Assembly: GCF_039543665.1 (NCBI RefSeq)
Contig: NZ_BAABKE010000001.1
Location: 389,328 to 453,327, forward strand
Reading direction: 5' to 3'
Length of the DNA: 64,000 nt
Source of the DNA: Wohlfahrtiimonas larvae
GTDB lineage: Bacteria > Pseudomonadota > Gammaproteobacteria > Cardiobacteriales > Wohlfahrtiimonadaceae
The number at the start of each line of letters is the position of its first letter. Positions within the stretch are counted from its first letter, which is position 1. Below are positions 53,539 through 61,861 of this stretch, in pieces. The notes beneath the pieces are model-generated. The model was not told where the DNA came from and searched no databases. It was given only the letters and a program-made list of their open reading frames with translations. Both the position numbers and the translations under genes were made by a program.

Positions 53539-55137
53539 ATGAACAAAAAAATTACGGTTGATTCATGTGATACGTTGAGTGATCACGTTAAGCGGATAGC
53601 TCTTGTCTATCCTGAGCTAAAAAAAGTACATTCAACGTCTATTGTGAATAAAGAAACATTAGAGTTTCTTCAATTTGAGTGTCAGAAAATTGATAGCAAG
53701 CGTCCTATTGTTGTTATTACAACAACAGTTTCTACTTGTTTTGATGTGACTTTATTACTTTCAAGAGTTTTAGGTAATGATAAAGTTCAGTCAATTTATC
53801 CTCACACAGCACAGGCAAATGTTGTTAGTAAACCTATTGTTGTGATGCCAATGATGACACTACAAGTACCAAATGCTTTAAGTGATGTTATTGGATACCA
53901 TTTCAGTGCTTTAATTGTGGTTGGACAAGATAAAGAATTAGAGTTTATGGCCAATGTTATTAAGCCGATACTTAATCAATTAGCAGAGGATTGCAAGATT
54001 CTATCTTTAACAGGGTTTCATGAGATTGAAAAAACTGTCAAAGATGAGACTGTTAAGGAAATTGTTATTGAAGTGGAGCCAGAAAGTAAGGTGGAAGCGG
54101 AGCCTGCATTTGGATTTATAGTTGAAGCAGAATCTATCACAGCTGAAGAGGCTAATATTTCTGTTGATAAACCCATTGATGATATTAAAAATATAAGTGA
54201 GATATCGGCTGAATCTTCAATGGAAGAGCATCATATAGTATTGGTGGATCGCAATTATAAACGTTCATATTTACGTAATCGCTTAAAAGGATCTGAAAAA
54301 AAGACCCTGATTATTACACGAACTAGGCATAATGCTCATCGACTAGAAGAGTATTTGTATCAAGGAAAGGTACGTTCACGAATTTTACATGCAAATTTAT
54401 CAGATGAAGCTAAGGATAAAGTTATTGAACGCTTTGTTTCGGGAGATTTATCTGTTTTGTTATTGCCAGAAGCAGTTGCTCAAACTGTTGAGCTTGCAGG
54501 TGTAACAGATATTATATTTTTTGATTTACCAGATGTTGGATTAGAATTTAAAGAGCGTATTGCTGTGATTGGCGAACGTTTTAATGTTCAAAGTACATCC
54601 TCAATCGTGACATTAGATGAAATTCCTTGGGTTGAGTCTATGGAGCAAGAATTAAAATGGACTTTACCTAAGATCCAACCAGCACCACCACAGCGATCAC
54701 ACAATATTCTTCGAATTAAAAATCGCAATAATAAGGATAAGCCTGAAAAAACTGAAAAACGCGTGGGCGTGAATCGTGGTTTACGTAAATTAGGTGGTAA
54801 AAATAATAATCAGCAACAGAAGAAACGTAATAATTTTACAAATAAGCAGATGAAAGATGATTTTAATGATCATAATTCCGTTTCTCATCAATCAGAAGAT
54901 CCTTTTAATAGTGTTAATCAGTCAATTATTAATGAGAATAGAAATCCATTTGCTTTTGATTCATTTGAAGCGAGTGTTTCTCGTCAAAATAAACAAAGAG
55001 TTAAGCAGTTATTTAATAGACGAGAAAAACCTTTGAAAGATGTTCAAAGTGACTTTAATGCGCCAAGAACAGAGAAGAAAAATGTGAAAATTGTTCATCG
55101 AAAAAAACGTACTTTTGATGTTGATGGGAATCAATAG
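53539..55137 (+). CDS. Degenerate DEAD-box helicase-like protein with basic tail
   Basis: Unassigned 532-residue protein. Read against RhlE-type DEAD-box helicases, residues 56-170 follow the end of RecA domain 1 (RPIVVITTT, then SALIVVGQDKELEF where VLDEADRMLDMGF is expected). Residues 231-378 follow domain 2 (TLIITRTRHNAHRLEEYL, RILHANLSDEAKDKVIERF). The motif V position reads LLPEAVAQTVEL and the motif VI position FKERIAVIGERF, with no HRIGRTGR. Walker A and the Q motif are absent. An acidic linker (170-230) splits the halves. Residues 386-532 form a basic Asn/Lys/Arg-rich tail, probably disordered and RNA-binding. Likely a non-catalytic RNA-related protein; this is inference. Terminated by a strong hairpin. 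Confidence 0.75.
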   Translation: MNKKITVDSCDTLSDHVKRIALVYPELKKVHSTSIVNKETLEFLQFECQKIDSKRPIVVITTTVSTCFDVTLLLSRVLGNDKVQSIYPHTAQANVVSKPIVVMPMMTLQVPNALSDVIGYHFSALIVVGQDKELEFMANVIKPILNQLAEDCKILSLTGFHEIEKTVKDETVKEIVIEVEPESKVEAEPAFGFIVEAESITAEEANISVDKPIDDIKNISEISAESSMEEHHIVLVDRNYKRSYLRNRLKGSEKKTLIITRTRHNAHRLEEYLYQGKVRSRILHANLSDEAKDKVIERFVSGDLSVLLLPEAVAQTVELAGVTDIIFFDLPDVGLEFKERIAVIGERFNVQSTSSIVTLDEIPWVESMEQELKWTLPKIQPAPPQRSHNILRIKNRNNKDKPEKTEKRVGVNRGLRKLGGKNNNQQQKKRNNFTNKQMKDDFNDHNSVSHQSEDPFNSVNQSIINENRNPFAFDSFEASVSRQNKQRVKQLFNRREKPLKDVQSDFNAPRTEKKNVKIVHRKKRTFDVDGNQ

Positions 55138-55185
55138 TTCAATAAATTTACAGTTTTTATAATCTATAAAAAATCATTTAAAATC

Positions 55186-55225
55186 AAAAAGCTAATATGT
55201 TTATCATGATTAGCTTTTTTTATTG
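55186..55225 (+). terminator. Intrinsic terminator after the degenerate helicase gene
   Basis: AAAAAGCTAAT (55186-55196) and ATTAGCTTTTT (55209-55219) form an 11-bp stem with a 12-nt loop, followed by a further T-run. It lies 48 nt after the stop, so the gene is probably a single transcript. Confidence 0.9.
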
Positions 55226-55308
55226 TAGAGAAAAAAAATATCATTAGTATTGCTTTTTTAGAAGATTCATATATAAGGCTGTTATAAATTTATAAAAGTG
55301 AGGTTTAT

Positions 55309-55500
55309 ATGAAAACTGATTTTGAAGATGATAATGATTTGATGGATGAAGATTCTGTTGAAGAAGAAGAGATTCCTGAGGTTAAAGTATCACAGTCACA
55401 AGCATGGCGTGATATTGAAGCTAAGCGTGAAGAACGCGCGCTTTTAAAACGATTAGAAAAAGAATATGACTTGGACGGTTTAGAAGATTGGGATGAGTAA
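55309..55500 (+). CDS. Small acidic PA3496-like protein
   Basis: This 63-residue acidic protein has an N-terminal Glu/Asp-rich half and a helical C-terminal half (WRDIEAKREERALLKRLEKE). The pattern recalls the PA3496 family of short gammaproteobacterial proteins with a (R)xIExxxExxxL(xx)L helix. The role is unknown. A GTGAGG site precedes the ATG. It is separated by a terminator from the gene before and by 66 nt from grpE. Confidence 0.65.
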   Translation: MKTDFEDDNDLMDEDSVEEEEIPEVKVSQSQAWRDIEAKREERALLKRLEKEYDLDGLEDWDE

Positions 55501-55566
55501 TGACTTGAAAAAGTCGGATTGATCCTCATGTTGAATAAACTATTCACTAAGTTTAAGGGAAAAAGT

Positions 55567-56139
55567 ATGAGTAATACTGAAAAAGAGAAAGAGTTATCAG
55601 AAGCAACAGAAGAAGTGTTGGTTGAAGAGTCTAATGTTGATGGTGATTCCTCAGAATCTTTGGAAGAACTTGATTTGGTCTCACAAATTGAAAAGCTAAC
55701 ACAGGAAAAAGAAGCGCTTTTTCAGCGTCTATTAGTTTCAGAAGCAGATATGAAAAATTTGCGTAGAAGAACTGAATTAGATTTAGCTAATGCACATAAG
55801 TTTGCATTGGAAAAATTTGTGAAGGAATTGCTGCCTTGTTTAGATGCTGTTGAAGCAGAAATTAATGAATTAAATAAAAAAGAGAGCTTGTCTGATGAAT
55901 TAGTAAAATTTAAAGAGGGCTCTGAATTAACTTATAGAATGTTGCTCAATGCTGTAGAGAAATTTGGCGTTAAACAAATTTCTCCTATTGGTGAGGTATT
56001 AAATCCAGATCTTCATCAAGCAATTGCTGTCGTGCCAATGCAAGACAAAGAGAGTAATGAGATTATTGATGTAACCCAAAAAGGGTATACATTAAATGAT
56101 CGTTTAGTTCGCGCTGCATTGGTTGTTGTTGCACAATAA
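55567..56139 (+). CDS. grpE: Nucleotide-exchange factor GrpE
   Basis: GrpE releases ADP from DnaK. I chose the ATG at 55567, preceded by AAGGGA, giving 190 residues; the frame is open to 55519. It has an acidic disordered start, a long coiled coil (LVSQIEKLTQEKEALFQRL), NLRRRTELDLANAHKFALEKF and the beta-domain signature SPIGEVLNPDLHQAIAVVP. dnaK and dnaJ are not in the window. No heat-shock promoter was recognised. Confidence 0.94.
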   Translation: MSNTEKEKELSEATEEVLVEESNVDGDSSESLEELDLVSQIEKLTQEKEALFQRLLVSEADMKNLRRRTELDLANAHKFALEKFVKELLPCLDAVEAEINELNKKESLSDELVKFKEGSELTYRMLLNAVEKFGVKQISPIGEVLNPDLHQAIAVVPMQDKESNEIIDVTQKGYTLNDRLVRAALVVVAQ

Positions 56140-56158
56140 TAATTTTATCTAAATTAAG

Positions 56159-56208
56159 AATGATCTATATGTTAAATTACTATGTAGTTTAACTTTAGAT
56201 CATTTTTT
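56159..56208 (+). terminator. Intrinsic terminator after grpE
   Basis: AATGATCT (56159-56166) pairs with AGATCATT (56197-56204), with an inner GTTAAA/TTTAAC stem, followed by TTTTTT (56203-56208). It ends 13 nt before the gloA start, so gloA either starts from a promoter inside this region or relies on read-through. Confidence 0.75.
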
Positions 56209-56221
56209 GCAGGAGAAATGT

Positions 56222-56647
56222 ATGAGATTTTTACATACGATGGTTCGTGTTGCAGATTTAGAAAAATCGTTAGATTTTTATTGCAATATTTTGGGGTTGG
56301 TAGAAACTCGCCGAAAAGAATATCCTCAGTGGGAATGTACTTTAGTTTATTTAGCTGTACCCAATGATCCAAGCGGTGCAGAAGTAGAGTTAACCTACAA
56401 TTGGAATTCAGATGAAGAGTACGGCATTGGTCGTGCATTTGGGCATTTGGCTTTTGAAGTTGACAATATTTATGAGGTTTGTCAAAAAGCATTAGATGCA
56501 GGGATTGAATTAAATGTACCGCCTAAAGATGGTTGGATGGCATTTTTTAGATCGCCAGATAATATCTCAATTGAGTTATTACAAAAAGGTGAAAAGCTCG
56601 AACCAAAAGAGCCTTGGATTAATATGGAAAATAAGGGTTGGTGGTAA
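56222..56647 (+). CDS. gloA: Lactoylglutathione lyase (glyoxalase I)
   Basis: Converts the methylglyoxal-glutathione adduct to S-lactoylglutathione. The start at 56222 follows AGGAG and gives 141 residues. Metal ligands of the VOC fold are seen in RFLHTMVRV (His5), VELTYNW (Glu), FGHLAFEV (His) and ISIELLQ (Glu). The C-terminus ends PWINMENKGWW. gshB in the window supplies its cofactor. greA follows 2 nt after the stop. Confidence 0.93.
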   Translation: MRFLHTMVRVADLEKSLDFYCNILGLVETRRKEYPQWECTLVYLAVPNDPSGAEVELTYNWNSDEEYGIGRAFGHLAFEVDNIYEVCQKALDAGIELNVPPKDGWMAFFRSPDNISIELLQKGEKLEPKEPWINMENKGWW

Positions 56648-56649
56648 AT

Positions 56650-57126
56650 ATGCAAAAATTTCCAATGACAGTGGAAGGTGCTGAAGCATTACGTAATGAA
56701 ATTCATGATTTAAAAACAGTACAAAGACCACAAGTGATTGCAGCTATTGCGGAAGCAAGAGAGCATGGTGATTTAAAAGAAAATGCGGAATATCACGCAG
56801 CGCGTGAACAACAAGGTTTCATTGAAGCACGTTTAGCAGATTATGAAGCACGATTATCTAATGCTCAAATTATTGATGTTAAGGCGATTGAGCCAACAGG
56901 AAAAGTAATTTTTGGTACAACCATTACTTTGTTAAATTTAGATAATGATAAAGAGGTTACTTATAAAATCGTTGGCGAACATGAAGCGAATGTTAAGCAA
57001 GGAATGTTATCAGTAACATCACCTATTGCACGTGCATTGATTGGTAAAGAAGAAGGCGATGAAGTTCGTATTGAAACGCCAGGAGGTGTACAATTATACG
57101 AAATTTTAACAGTTGAGCATATTTAA
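56650..57126 (+). CDS. greA: Transcription elongation factor GreA
   Basis: GreA stimulates transcript cleavage in backtracked RNA polymerase. The ATG at 56650 gives the standard 158 residues. The N-terminal coiled coil carries the acidic tip in EHGDLKENAEYHAAREQQ, and the C-terminal domain has SPIARALIGKEEGDEV. The permease gene begins directly after its stop. Confidence 0.97.
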   Translation: MQKFPMTVEGAEALRNEIHDLKTVQRPQVIAAIAEAREHGDLKENAEYHAAREQQGFIEARLADYEARLSNAQIIDVKAIEPTGKVIFGTTITLLNLDNDKEVTYKIVGEHEANVKQGMLSVTSPIARALIGKEEGDEVRIETPGGVQLYEILTVEHI

Positions 57127-58308
57127 ATGACAATAAAGCACTCGGCAACAGCTTTTAAACCATTAACTTATCATCCGTTAGGTAAATGGCTAATATTGTC
57201 GCTGCTTTTTGCAGGCGTCTATTTTTTTCATCAGTTTTTTGCACCAGGTTTAGCAGCAATTATTATCGCTGTTGTGACGTGGCCTACTTACAATGATTTA
57301 TTAAAATTATTGAAAGGTCGCTCGACAATCGCATCAAGTATTGCCATTGTATTCATTACATTATTGATTGTCTTGCCAGTCTTATGGCTTGGGCATTATC
57401 TATTATTTGAATTTCAAGGGTTTAGTAATTGGCTTGTGCAATTGAACAGATTTGGAAGTGTGACGCCTACGTGGATTAAAAATTTACCATTGGCAGGTGC
57501 ACATCTTGATGAATTATGGCTTGAATATTTAGGCAAAGAAAATGGCTTAAATGAACTGCTGCAATTGGCGGGCTTACAAAGAGTGACAAGTTTTGCTAAT
57601 TATATTTTAGCTTTAGGTAAGAGCTTTGCGAGTGCTGGATTTTATTTGTTATTTATTTTAATTATTCTGTTTTTTTTATACAAAGATGGCAAAAAGCTAC
57701 AAGGTAATCTTGCAAAAGTTGGGCACATTATCTTTTTGGAACGTTGGGAAAGAATGTCTGGCGTAATTCCAATCATGATTCGTTCCACTGTTATGGGAAT
57801 GGTCATTATTGCCATTGGTGAAGGGATTGTTTTTGGTATTGTTTATTGGTTGGTGGGGATTCCGTCATCCACGGCTTTAACACTTGGGATTATTACTGGC
57901 ATATGTGCTTTGATTCCGGGTGGCGCACCATTATCTATGACAATGGTATCTTTGTATTTAGTGGGGAGTGGGACGGCAACGCAAGGTGTTATCCTGTTTT
58001 CTTGGGGGGCATGTCAATTATTCATCGTAGATAAGACCATTCGCCCACGATTAGTAGGTGGTCCTGCTAAATTGCCATTTTTACCAACATTTTTTGGTTT
58101 GGTTGGCGGTTTGCAGACAATGGGTTTATTGGGTTTATTTATTGGTCCAGTATTGATGGCATTAATTTTAGTGATTTGGCGTGAATGGGTTTACGACGAA
58201 GAACATATTAAGCTAGATGATAAAACGGTTGTGAGAAGAAAAGGGCAAATTAAGCGACCAAGACTGCGCCGGTTTATTCAAAAGCCCATAGAGCAAGATT
58301 TGAGGTAA
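57127..58308 (+). CDS. AI-2E family transporter (YdiK-like)
   Basis: The 393-residue membrane protein has about eight TM segments in the AI-2E/PerM pattern: two N-terminal pairs, a soluble region (about 100-155), and the conserved PRLVGGPAKLPFLPTFFGLVGGL near the C-terminus, then a charged tail. The family is named for AI-2 export but members also act in Na+/H+ transport, so substrate is unknown. It starts immediately after greA and is followed by a strong terminator. Confidence 0.9.
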   Translation: MTIKHSATAFKPLTYHPLGKWLILSLLFAGVYFFHQFFAPGLAAIIIAVVTWPTYNDLLKLLKGRSTIASSIAIVFITLLIVLPVLWLGHYLLFEFQGFSNWLVQLNRFGSVTPTWIKNLPLAGAHLDELWLEYLGKENGLNELLQLAGLQRVTSFANYILALGKSFASAGFYLLFILIILFFLYKDGKKLQGNLAKVGHIIFLERWERMSGVIPIMIRSTVMGMVIIAIGEGIVFGIVYWLVGIPSSTALTLGIITGICALIPGGAPLSMTMVSLYLVGSGTATQGVILFSWGACQLFIVDKTIRPRLVGGPAKLPFLPTFFGLVGGLQTMGLLGLFIGPVLMALILVIWREWVYDEEHIKLDDKTVVRRKGQIKRPRLRRFIQKPIEQDLR

Positions 58309-58310
58309 TT

Positions 58311-58346
58311 AAAAAACCTGACATGAATAAAATGTCAGGTTTTTTT
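58311..58346 (+). terminator. Intrinsic terminator after the AI-2E transporter gene
   Basis: CCTGACAT (58317-58324) and ATGTCAGG (58332-58339) form an 8-bp GC-containing stem around a 7-nt loop, preceded by AAAAAA and followed by TTTTTTT. It ends the gloA-greA-permease transcript. Confidence 0.93.
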
Positions 58347-58457
58347 ATTGATATGGTGCAATAGGTTTAAAACTTAACTTTGATAACTATTCCACCCATA
58401 GGGCGGTATAATTATGTGATGGGTATTCTAAAAATGTTGTTACCCTATTTAGAATGA

Positions 58458-58892
58458 TTAGCTAAATGATATTGGCATTTTTAATACCGCTAAGAATACA
58501 ATGGCGACTAATAGTACTGTCGGGAGTTCATTGAATAAACGATAGAATTTATGAGAGCGAGTATTGAGATCTAATCTGAATTGTTTCACATAAATTCTGC
58601 ATATCACATGATAAGCCACTAAAAAAATAACTAGTAATAATTTAATATGTAACCAAGTCATTTTCATAATAGCAGGATTTTTAATGATTAATGTAATTCC
58701 TAATGCAATTGTGAAAAATGCACCAATATCCATCATAATAGCTAATTTTCTCTCCATAACTTTAAATGTTTCATTGGTATTTTGATCTTTATTCATCGCA
58801 TGGTAAACAAATAATCGTGGGAGATAGAATAACCCCGCAAACCACGTTACCATCGCAATAATATGTAATGCCTTATAGGCTGTATAGCTCAT
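58458..58892 (-). CDS. hemJ: Protoporphyrinogen oxidase HemJ
   Basis: Membrane haem-pathway enzyme that oxidises protoporphyrinogen IX (former UPF0093). The 144-residue protein has four TM segments with KALHIIAMVTWFAGLFYLPRLFVYHA, including the haem-ligand His10, and WLHIKLLLV with the conserved lysine. It stands alone on the minus strand between plus-strand genes. Together with hemL it shows oxygen-compatible haem synthesis. Confidence 0.95.
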   Translation of the reverse strand: MSYTAYKALHIIAMVTWFAGLFYLPRLFVYHAMNKDQNTNETFKVMERKLAIMMDIGAFFTIALGITLIIKNPAIMKMTWLHIKLLLVIFLVAYHVICRIYVKQFRLDLNTRSHKFYRLFNELPTVLLVAIVFLAVLKMPISFS

Positions 58893-59045
58893 AAAAATTC
58901 CCCTGTTATGATAAAAATTGCTCTATTGTAACCCTGAAATAGTATTAGGGAAATTGTTGTGATGTTCTTAACTATTCATTCCTTGAGTTATCTTGCACTC
59001 TTAGAGATAATGTGCACTTTATTTAGTTTAGGATTTACGCCCCAA

Positions 59046-60266
59046 ATGGCTGATACAATAGTGCGACGCAAGACGACACAAGTAATGGTTGGTAATGTAG
59101 GCATTGGTTCTGATTATCCTATCAGGATTCAATCTATGACTAATACAGATACAGAAGATGTCATTGCCACTACTCAACAGATTATGGAGTTGGCTGATGT
59201 TGGCTCTGAATTAGTGAGAATTACAGTTAATACAGATAAGGCGGCACAAGCTGTACCTGAGATTGTGAACCGCTTAGCGAAATATGGTTATGATACGCCT
59301 GTGATTGGCGATTTCCATTTTAATGGTCATCGTTTATTGAGTAAAACACCTGAATGTGCTGCCGCTTTAGCAAAGTTGCGGATTAATCCCGGGAATGTTG
59401 GGCGTGGGCAGAAACGTGATGAACAGTTTGCTAGTTTAATTGAAATGGCTGTACGTTATCAAAAGCCTGTACGTATCGGTGTGAATTGGGGTAGTTTAGA
59501 TCAAGAAGTTTTAGCAAGATTATTTACTGAAAATCAAAATCGTGAAATTCCATTATCGAATGATATGATTATGCGCGAAGCAATGATTGTATCTGCAATG
59601 GAAAGTGTTGCTTATGCTAAATCTTTGGGATTACGTAATGATCAAATGATTTTGTCAGTCAAAGTGAGTCAGTGCCAAGATTTGATTTCTGTGTATCAGG
59701 ATATTGCAGGTAAAACCGACTTGCCCTTGCATTTAGGTTTAACAGAAGCGGGTATGGGAACGAAGGGTATTGTTGCTTCATCTGCTGCATTATCAGTAAT
59801 TTTGCAACAAGGTATTGGTGATACGATTCGAGTGTCTTTGACGCCATTACCAGGTGCACCACGTACTGAAGAGGTTTTAGTGGGCAAAGATATTTTGCAA
59901 AGTTTGGGCTTTCGTTTATTTACACCAAAAGTGACTGCGTGTCCGGGTTGTGGTCGTACAAGTAGTGATTACTTTCAACGTTTAGCACAAGATATTCAAG
60001 GTTACTTGGATGATATTATGCCAAAGTGGAAAACAGTTTATCCAGGCGTTGAATCTATGGTGGTTGCGGTAATGGGTTGCGTTGTTAATGGTCCTGGCGA
60101 ATCAAAATTAGCAAATATTGGTATCAGCTTACCTGGCAGCGGAGAAGCGCCTGTGGCGCCAGTATATGAAGATGGGCAAAAAACGGTGACTTTAAAAGGT
60201 GACCATATAGCAGATGAATTTATAGAGATAGTGAAACAGTATGTCGAAAGAACTTATGGACAATAA
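59046..60266 (+). CDS. ispG: 4-hydroxy-3-methylbut-2-en-1-yl diphosphate synthase IspG
   Basis: Iron-sulfur enzyme of the MEP isoprenoid pathway. The ATG at 59046 (MADTIVRRKTTQVMVGNV) gives 406 residues; an in-frame extension to 58959 is hydrophobic and atypical. The cluster cysteines are in TACPGCGRTS and MGCVVNGPGES. Relative to E. coli (372 residues) it has extra segments around LARLFTENQNREIPLS and PLPGAPRTEEV, as in alpha- and betaproteobacterial IspG. The gene is not in its usual rodZ-hisS position. trmB overlaps its end by 26 nt. Confidence 0.95.
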   Translation: MADTIVRRKTTQVMVGNVGIGSDYPIRIQSMTNTDTEDVIATTQQIMELADVGSELVRITVNTDKAAQAVPEIVNRLAKYGYDTPVIGDFHFNGHRLLSKTPECAAALAKLRINPGNVGRGQKRDEQFASLIEMAVRYQKPVRIGVNWGSLDQEVLARLFTENQNREIPLSNDMIMREAMIVSAMESVAYAKSLGLRNDQMILSVKVSQCQDLISVYQDIAGKTDLPLHLGLTEAGMGTKGIVASSAALSVILQQGIGDTIRVSLTPLPGAPRTEEVLVGKDILQSLGFRLFTPKVTACPGCGRTSSDYFQRLAQDIQGYLDDIMPKWKTVYPGVESMVVAVMGCVVNGPGESKLANIGISLPGSGEAPVAPVYEDGQKTVTLKGDHIADEFIEIVKQYVERTYGQ

Positions 60267-60957
60267 AGAAGAGAATCAAAAAACAGTATATATGCGCGAA
60301 ATTCGTAGCTTTGTAAAGCGCGAAGGTCGTTTAACACCAGGGCAAGATCGTATTTTAGCGGAAAGTCCTTATTTGATTCGTCCAGAAATGTTGGAAAATA
60401 GTTTGGATTTGGATCAACTGTTTGGCAGAGAAAATGATCAACGTACATTAGAAATTGGCTTTGGTAATGGTGAATCATTGGCAACGATGGCTGAAGCTGC
60501 ATTGGATCGTGATTTTTTGGGTGTTGAAGTTCATCGTCCAGGTGTTGGTCATTTATTATTAGAAGTTGAAAAGCGTGGTTTAACAAATTTATTTGCAGCC
60601 AATGAAGATGCTGTGGAATTATTGAAGCATAAGATTAAGGATGAAAGTTTTGATCGTGTGCAGATTTTCTTTGCTGATCCTTGGCATAAAAAGAAGCATC
60701 ATAAACGTCGTTTGGTGCAAAATGAATTTGTGACAATGTTAGCAACTAAAATGATTAAAGGCGGTATTTTACATTTAGCAACAGATTGGCAGCATTATGC
60801 AGAACAGATGATGGAAGTATTAGGTCAACATCCTGATTTTGAAAACTGTTATGAAGAATATGCACCTCGTCCAGATTTCCGCCCAAAAACTAAGTTTGAA
60901 GCACGTGGTGAAAGATTGGGGCATGGTGTTTGGGATATTATGTTTAAGCGACGTTAA
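60241..60957 (+). CDS. trmB: tRNA (guanine-N7)-methyltransferase TrmB
   Basis: Makes m7G46 in tRNAs. The 238-residue Rossmann methyltransferase has LEIGFGNGESL for SAM binding, FLGVEVHRPGVGHLL and the signature FFADPWHKKKHHKRRL. The start at 60241 overlaps ispG by 26 nt; ATG at 60256 or 60292 are alternatives, as the first residues are poorly conserved. Confidence 0.96.
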   Translation: MSKELMDNKEENQKTVYMREIRSFVKREGRLTPGQDRILAESPYLIRPEMLENSLDLDQLFGRENDQRTLEIGFGNGESLATMAEAALDRDFLGVEVHRPGVGHLLLEVEKRGLTNLFAANEDAVELLKHKIKDESFDRVQIFFADPWHKKKHHKRRLVQNEFVTMLATKMIKGGILHLATDWQHYAEQMMEVLGQHPDFENCYEEYAPRPDFRPKTKFEARGERLGHGVWDIMFKRR

Positions 60958-60984
60958 ATACAATCATTATTGTAATATGAGCGA

Positions 60985-61731
60985 ATGATAATAAGAATAA
61001 TAGTTGGATTTTTTATGTTTGTAGTTTGTCAGCCCATTGTATGGGCTGATATTTATTCGTATTTGGATGAATTTGGACAAACACATTATGTGAATTATCC
61101 TGTTAAGGGTGGGAAATTAATTCAGCGTTTGTCGCCCATTAATGAGGATAGGGATGCGATAGAAAATGTTCAGCAATTATTAAGTAATCCACGTTTTAGT
61201 CGAAAAGTTACAATGCGTGCAGATGTTTCGGATTTTCAGGGTAATTTTCCTCGTCCACGTGCATTTGCTAATCATGGTGTGGAAGCTGGTGATATTTCGT
61301 CAGTTGTTTCGACTGCATTGCCCAATATGAAGGGGAGAGATAGCTTCGCACCTTATATCAATATGGTGGCTCGTCAGTACAACTTACAGCCAGCATTATT
61401 GCATGCAGTGATTACAGTAGAATCTGCTTATAATCCAAATGCTAAATCTCATGCAAATGCACATGGTTTGATGCAGTTGATTCCTGCAACAGCACAAAGA
61501 TTTGGTGTCATTGATATTTATGATCCTATTCAAAATATGCAAGGTGGTGCTGCATATTTAAGATATTTATTGGATTACTTTGGTGATGTATCTTTAGCTT
61601 TAGCCGGTTATAACGCGGGCGAAGGTGCAGTAAGAAAATATGGAAATAAGATACCGCCTTATAAAGAGACAATGAATTATGTACCAAAAGTCTTGGAGTA
61701 TTATCAAAAATACCGCGCGCAGGGATATTAA
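60985..61731 (+). CDS. Lytic transglycosylase with DUF4124-like N-terminus
   Basis: The 248-residue protein has a signal peptide (about 1-22, ending VWA), a short DUF4124-like segment (DIYSYLDEFGQTHYVNYP), and a C-terminal SLT domain: catalytic Glu in AVITVESAYNPNAKSH, AHGLMQLIPATAQRFGV, GAAYLRYLLDYF and ALAGYNAGEGAV. It cleaves murein glycan strands to anhydro-muramyl ends in the periplasm. No lipobox is seen. Likely its own transcript. Confidence 0.93.
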   Translation: MIIRIIVGFFMFVVCQPIVWADIYSYLDEFGQTHYVNYPVKGGKLIQRLSPINEDRDAIENVQQLLSNPRFSRKVTMRADVSDFQGNFPRPRAFANHGVEAGDISSVVSTALPNMKGRDSFAPYINMVARQYNLQPALLHAVITVESAYNPNAKSHANAHGLMQLIPATAQRFGVIDIYDPIQNMQGGAAYLRYLLDYFGDVSLALAGYNAGEGAVRKYGNKIPPYKETMNYVPKVLEYYQKYRAQGY

Positions 61732-61861
61732 TAAATTAAGCGTTACAATTTAAGCCTTAAATGATCTAGCTCATTTGCTATAAATATATCTGCGGTATAG
61801 TGAAGTTGAAAAGTCGTTTTAATTAGTTTCTTTCAAAATAAATAGTATAAAGGAGCAGTTT

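Noticed and set aside
61775..61801. Promoter TTGCTA/TATAGT upstream of the alcohol dehydrogenase
   Set aside because: Spacer is only 15 bp and the -35 is weak; noted but not listed as a feature.
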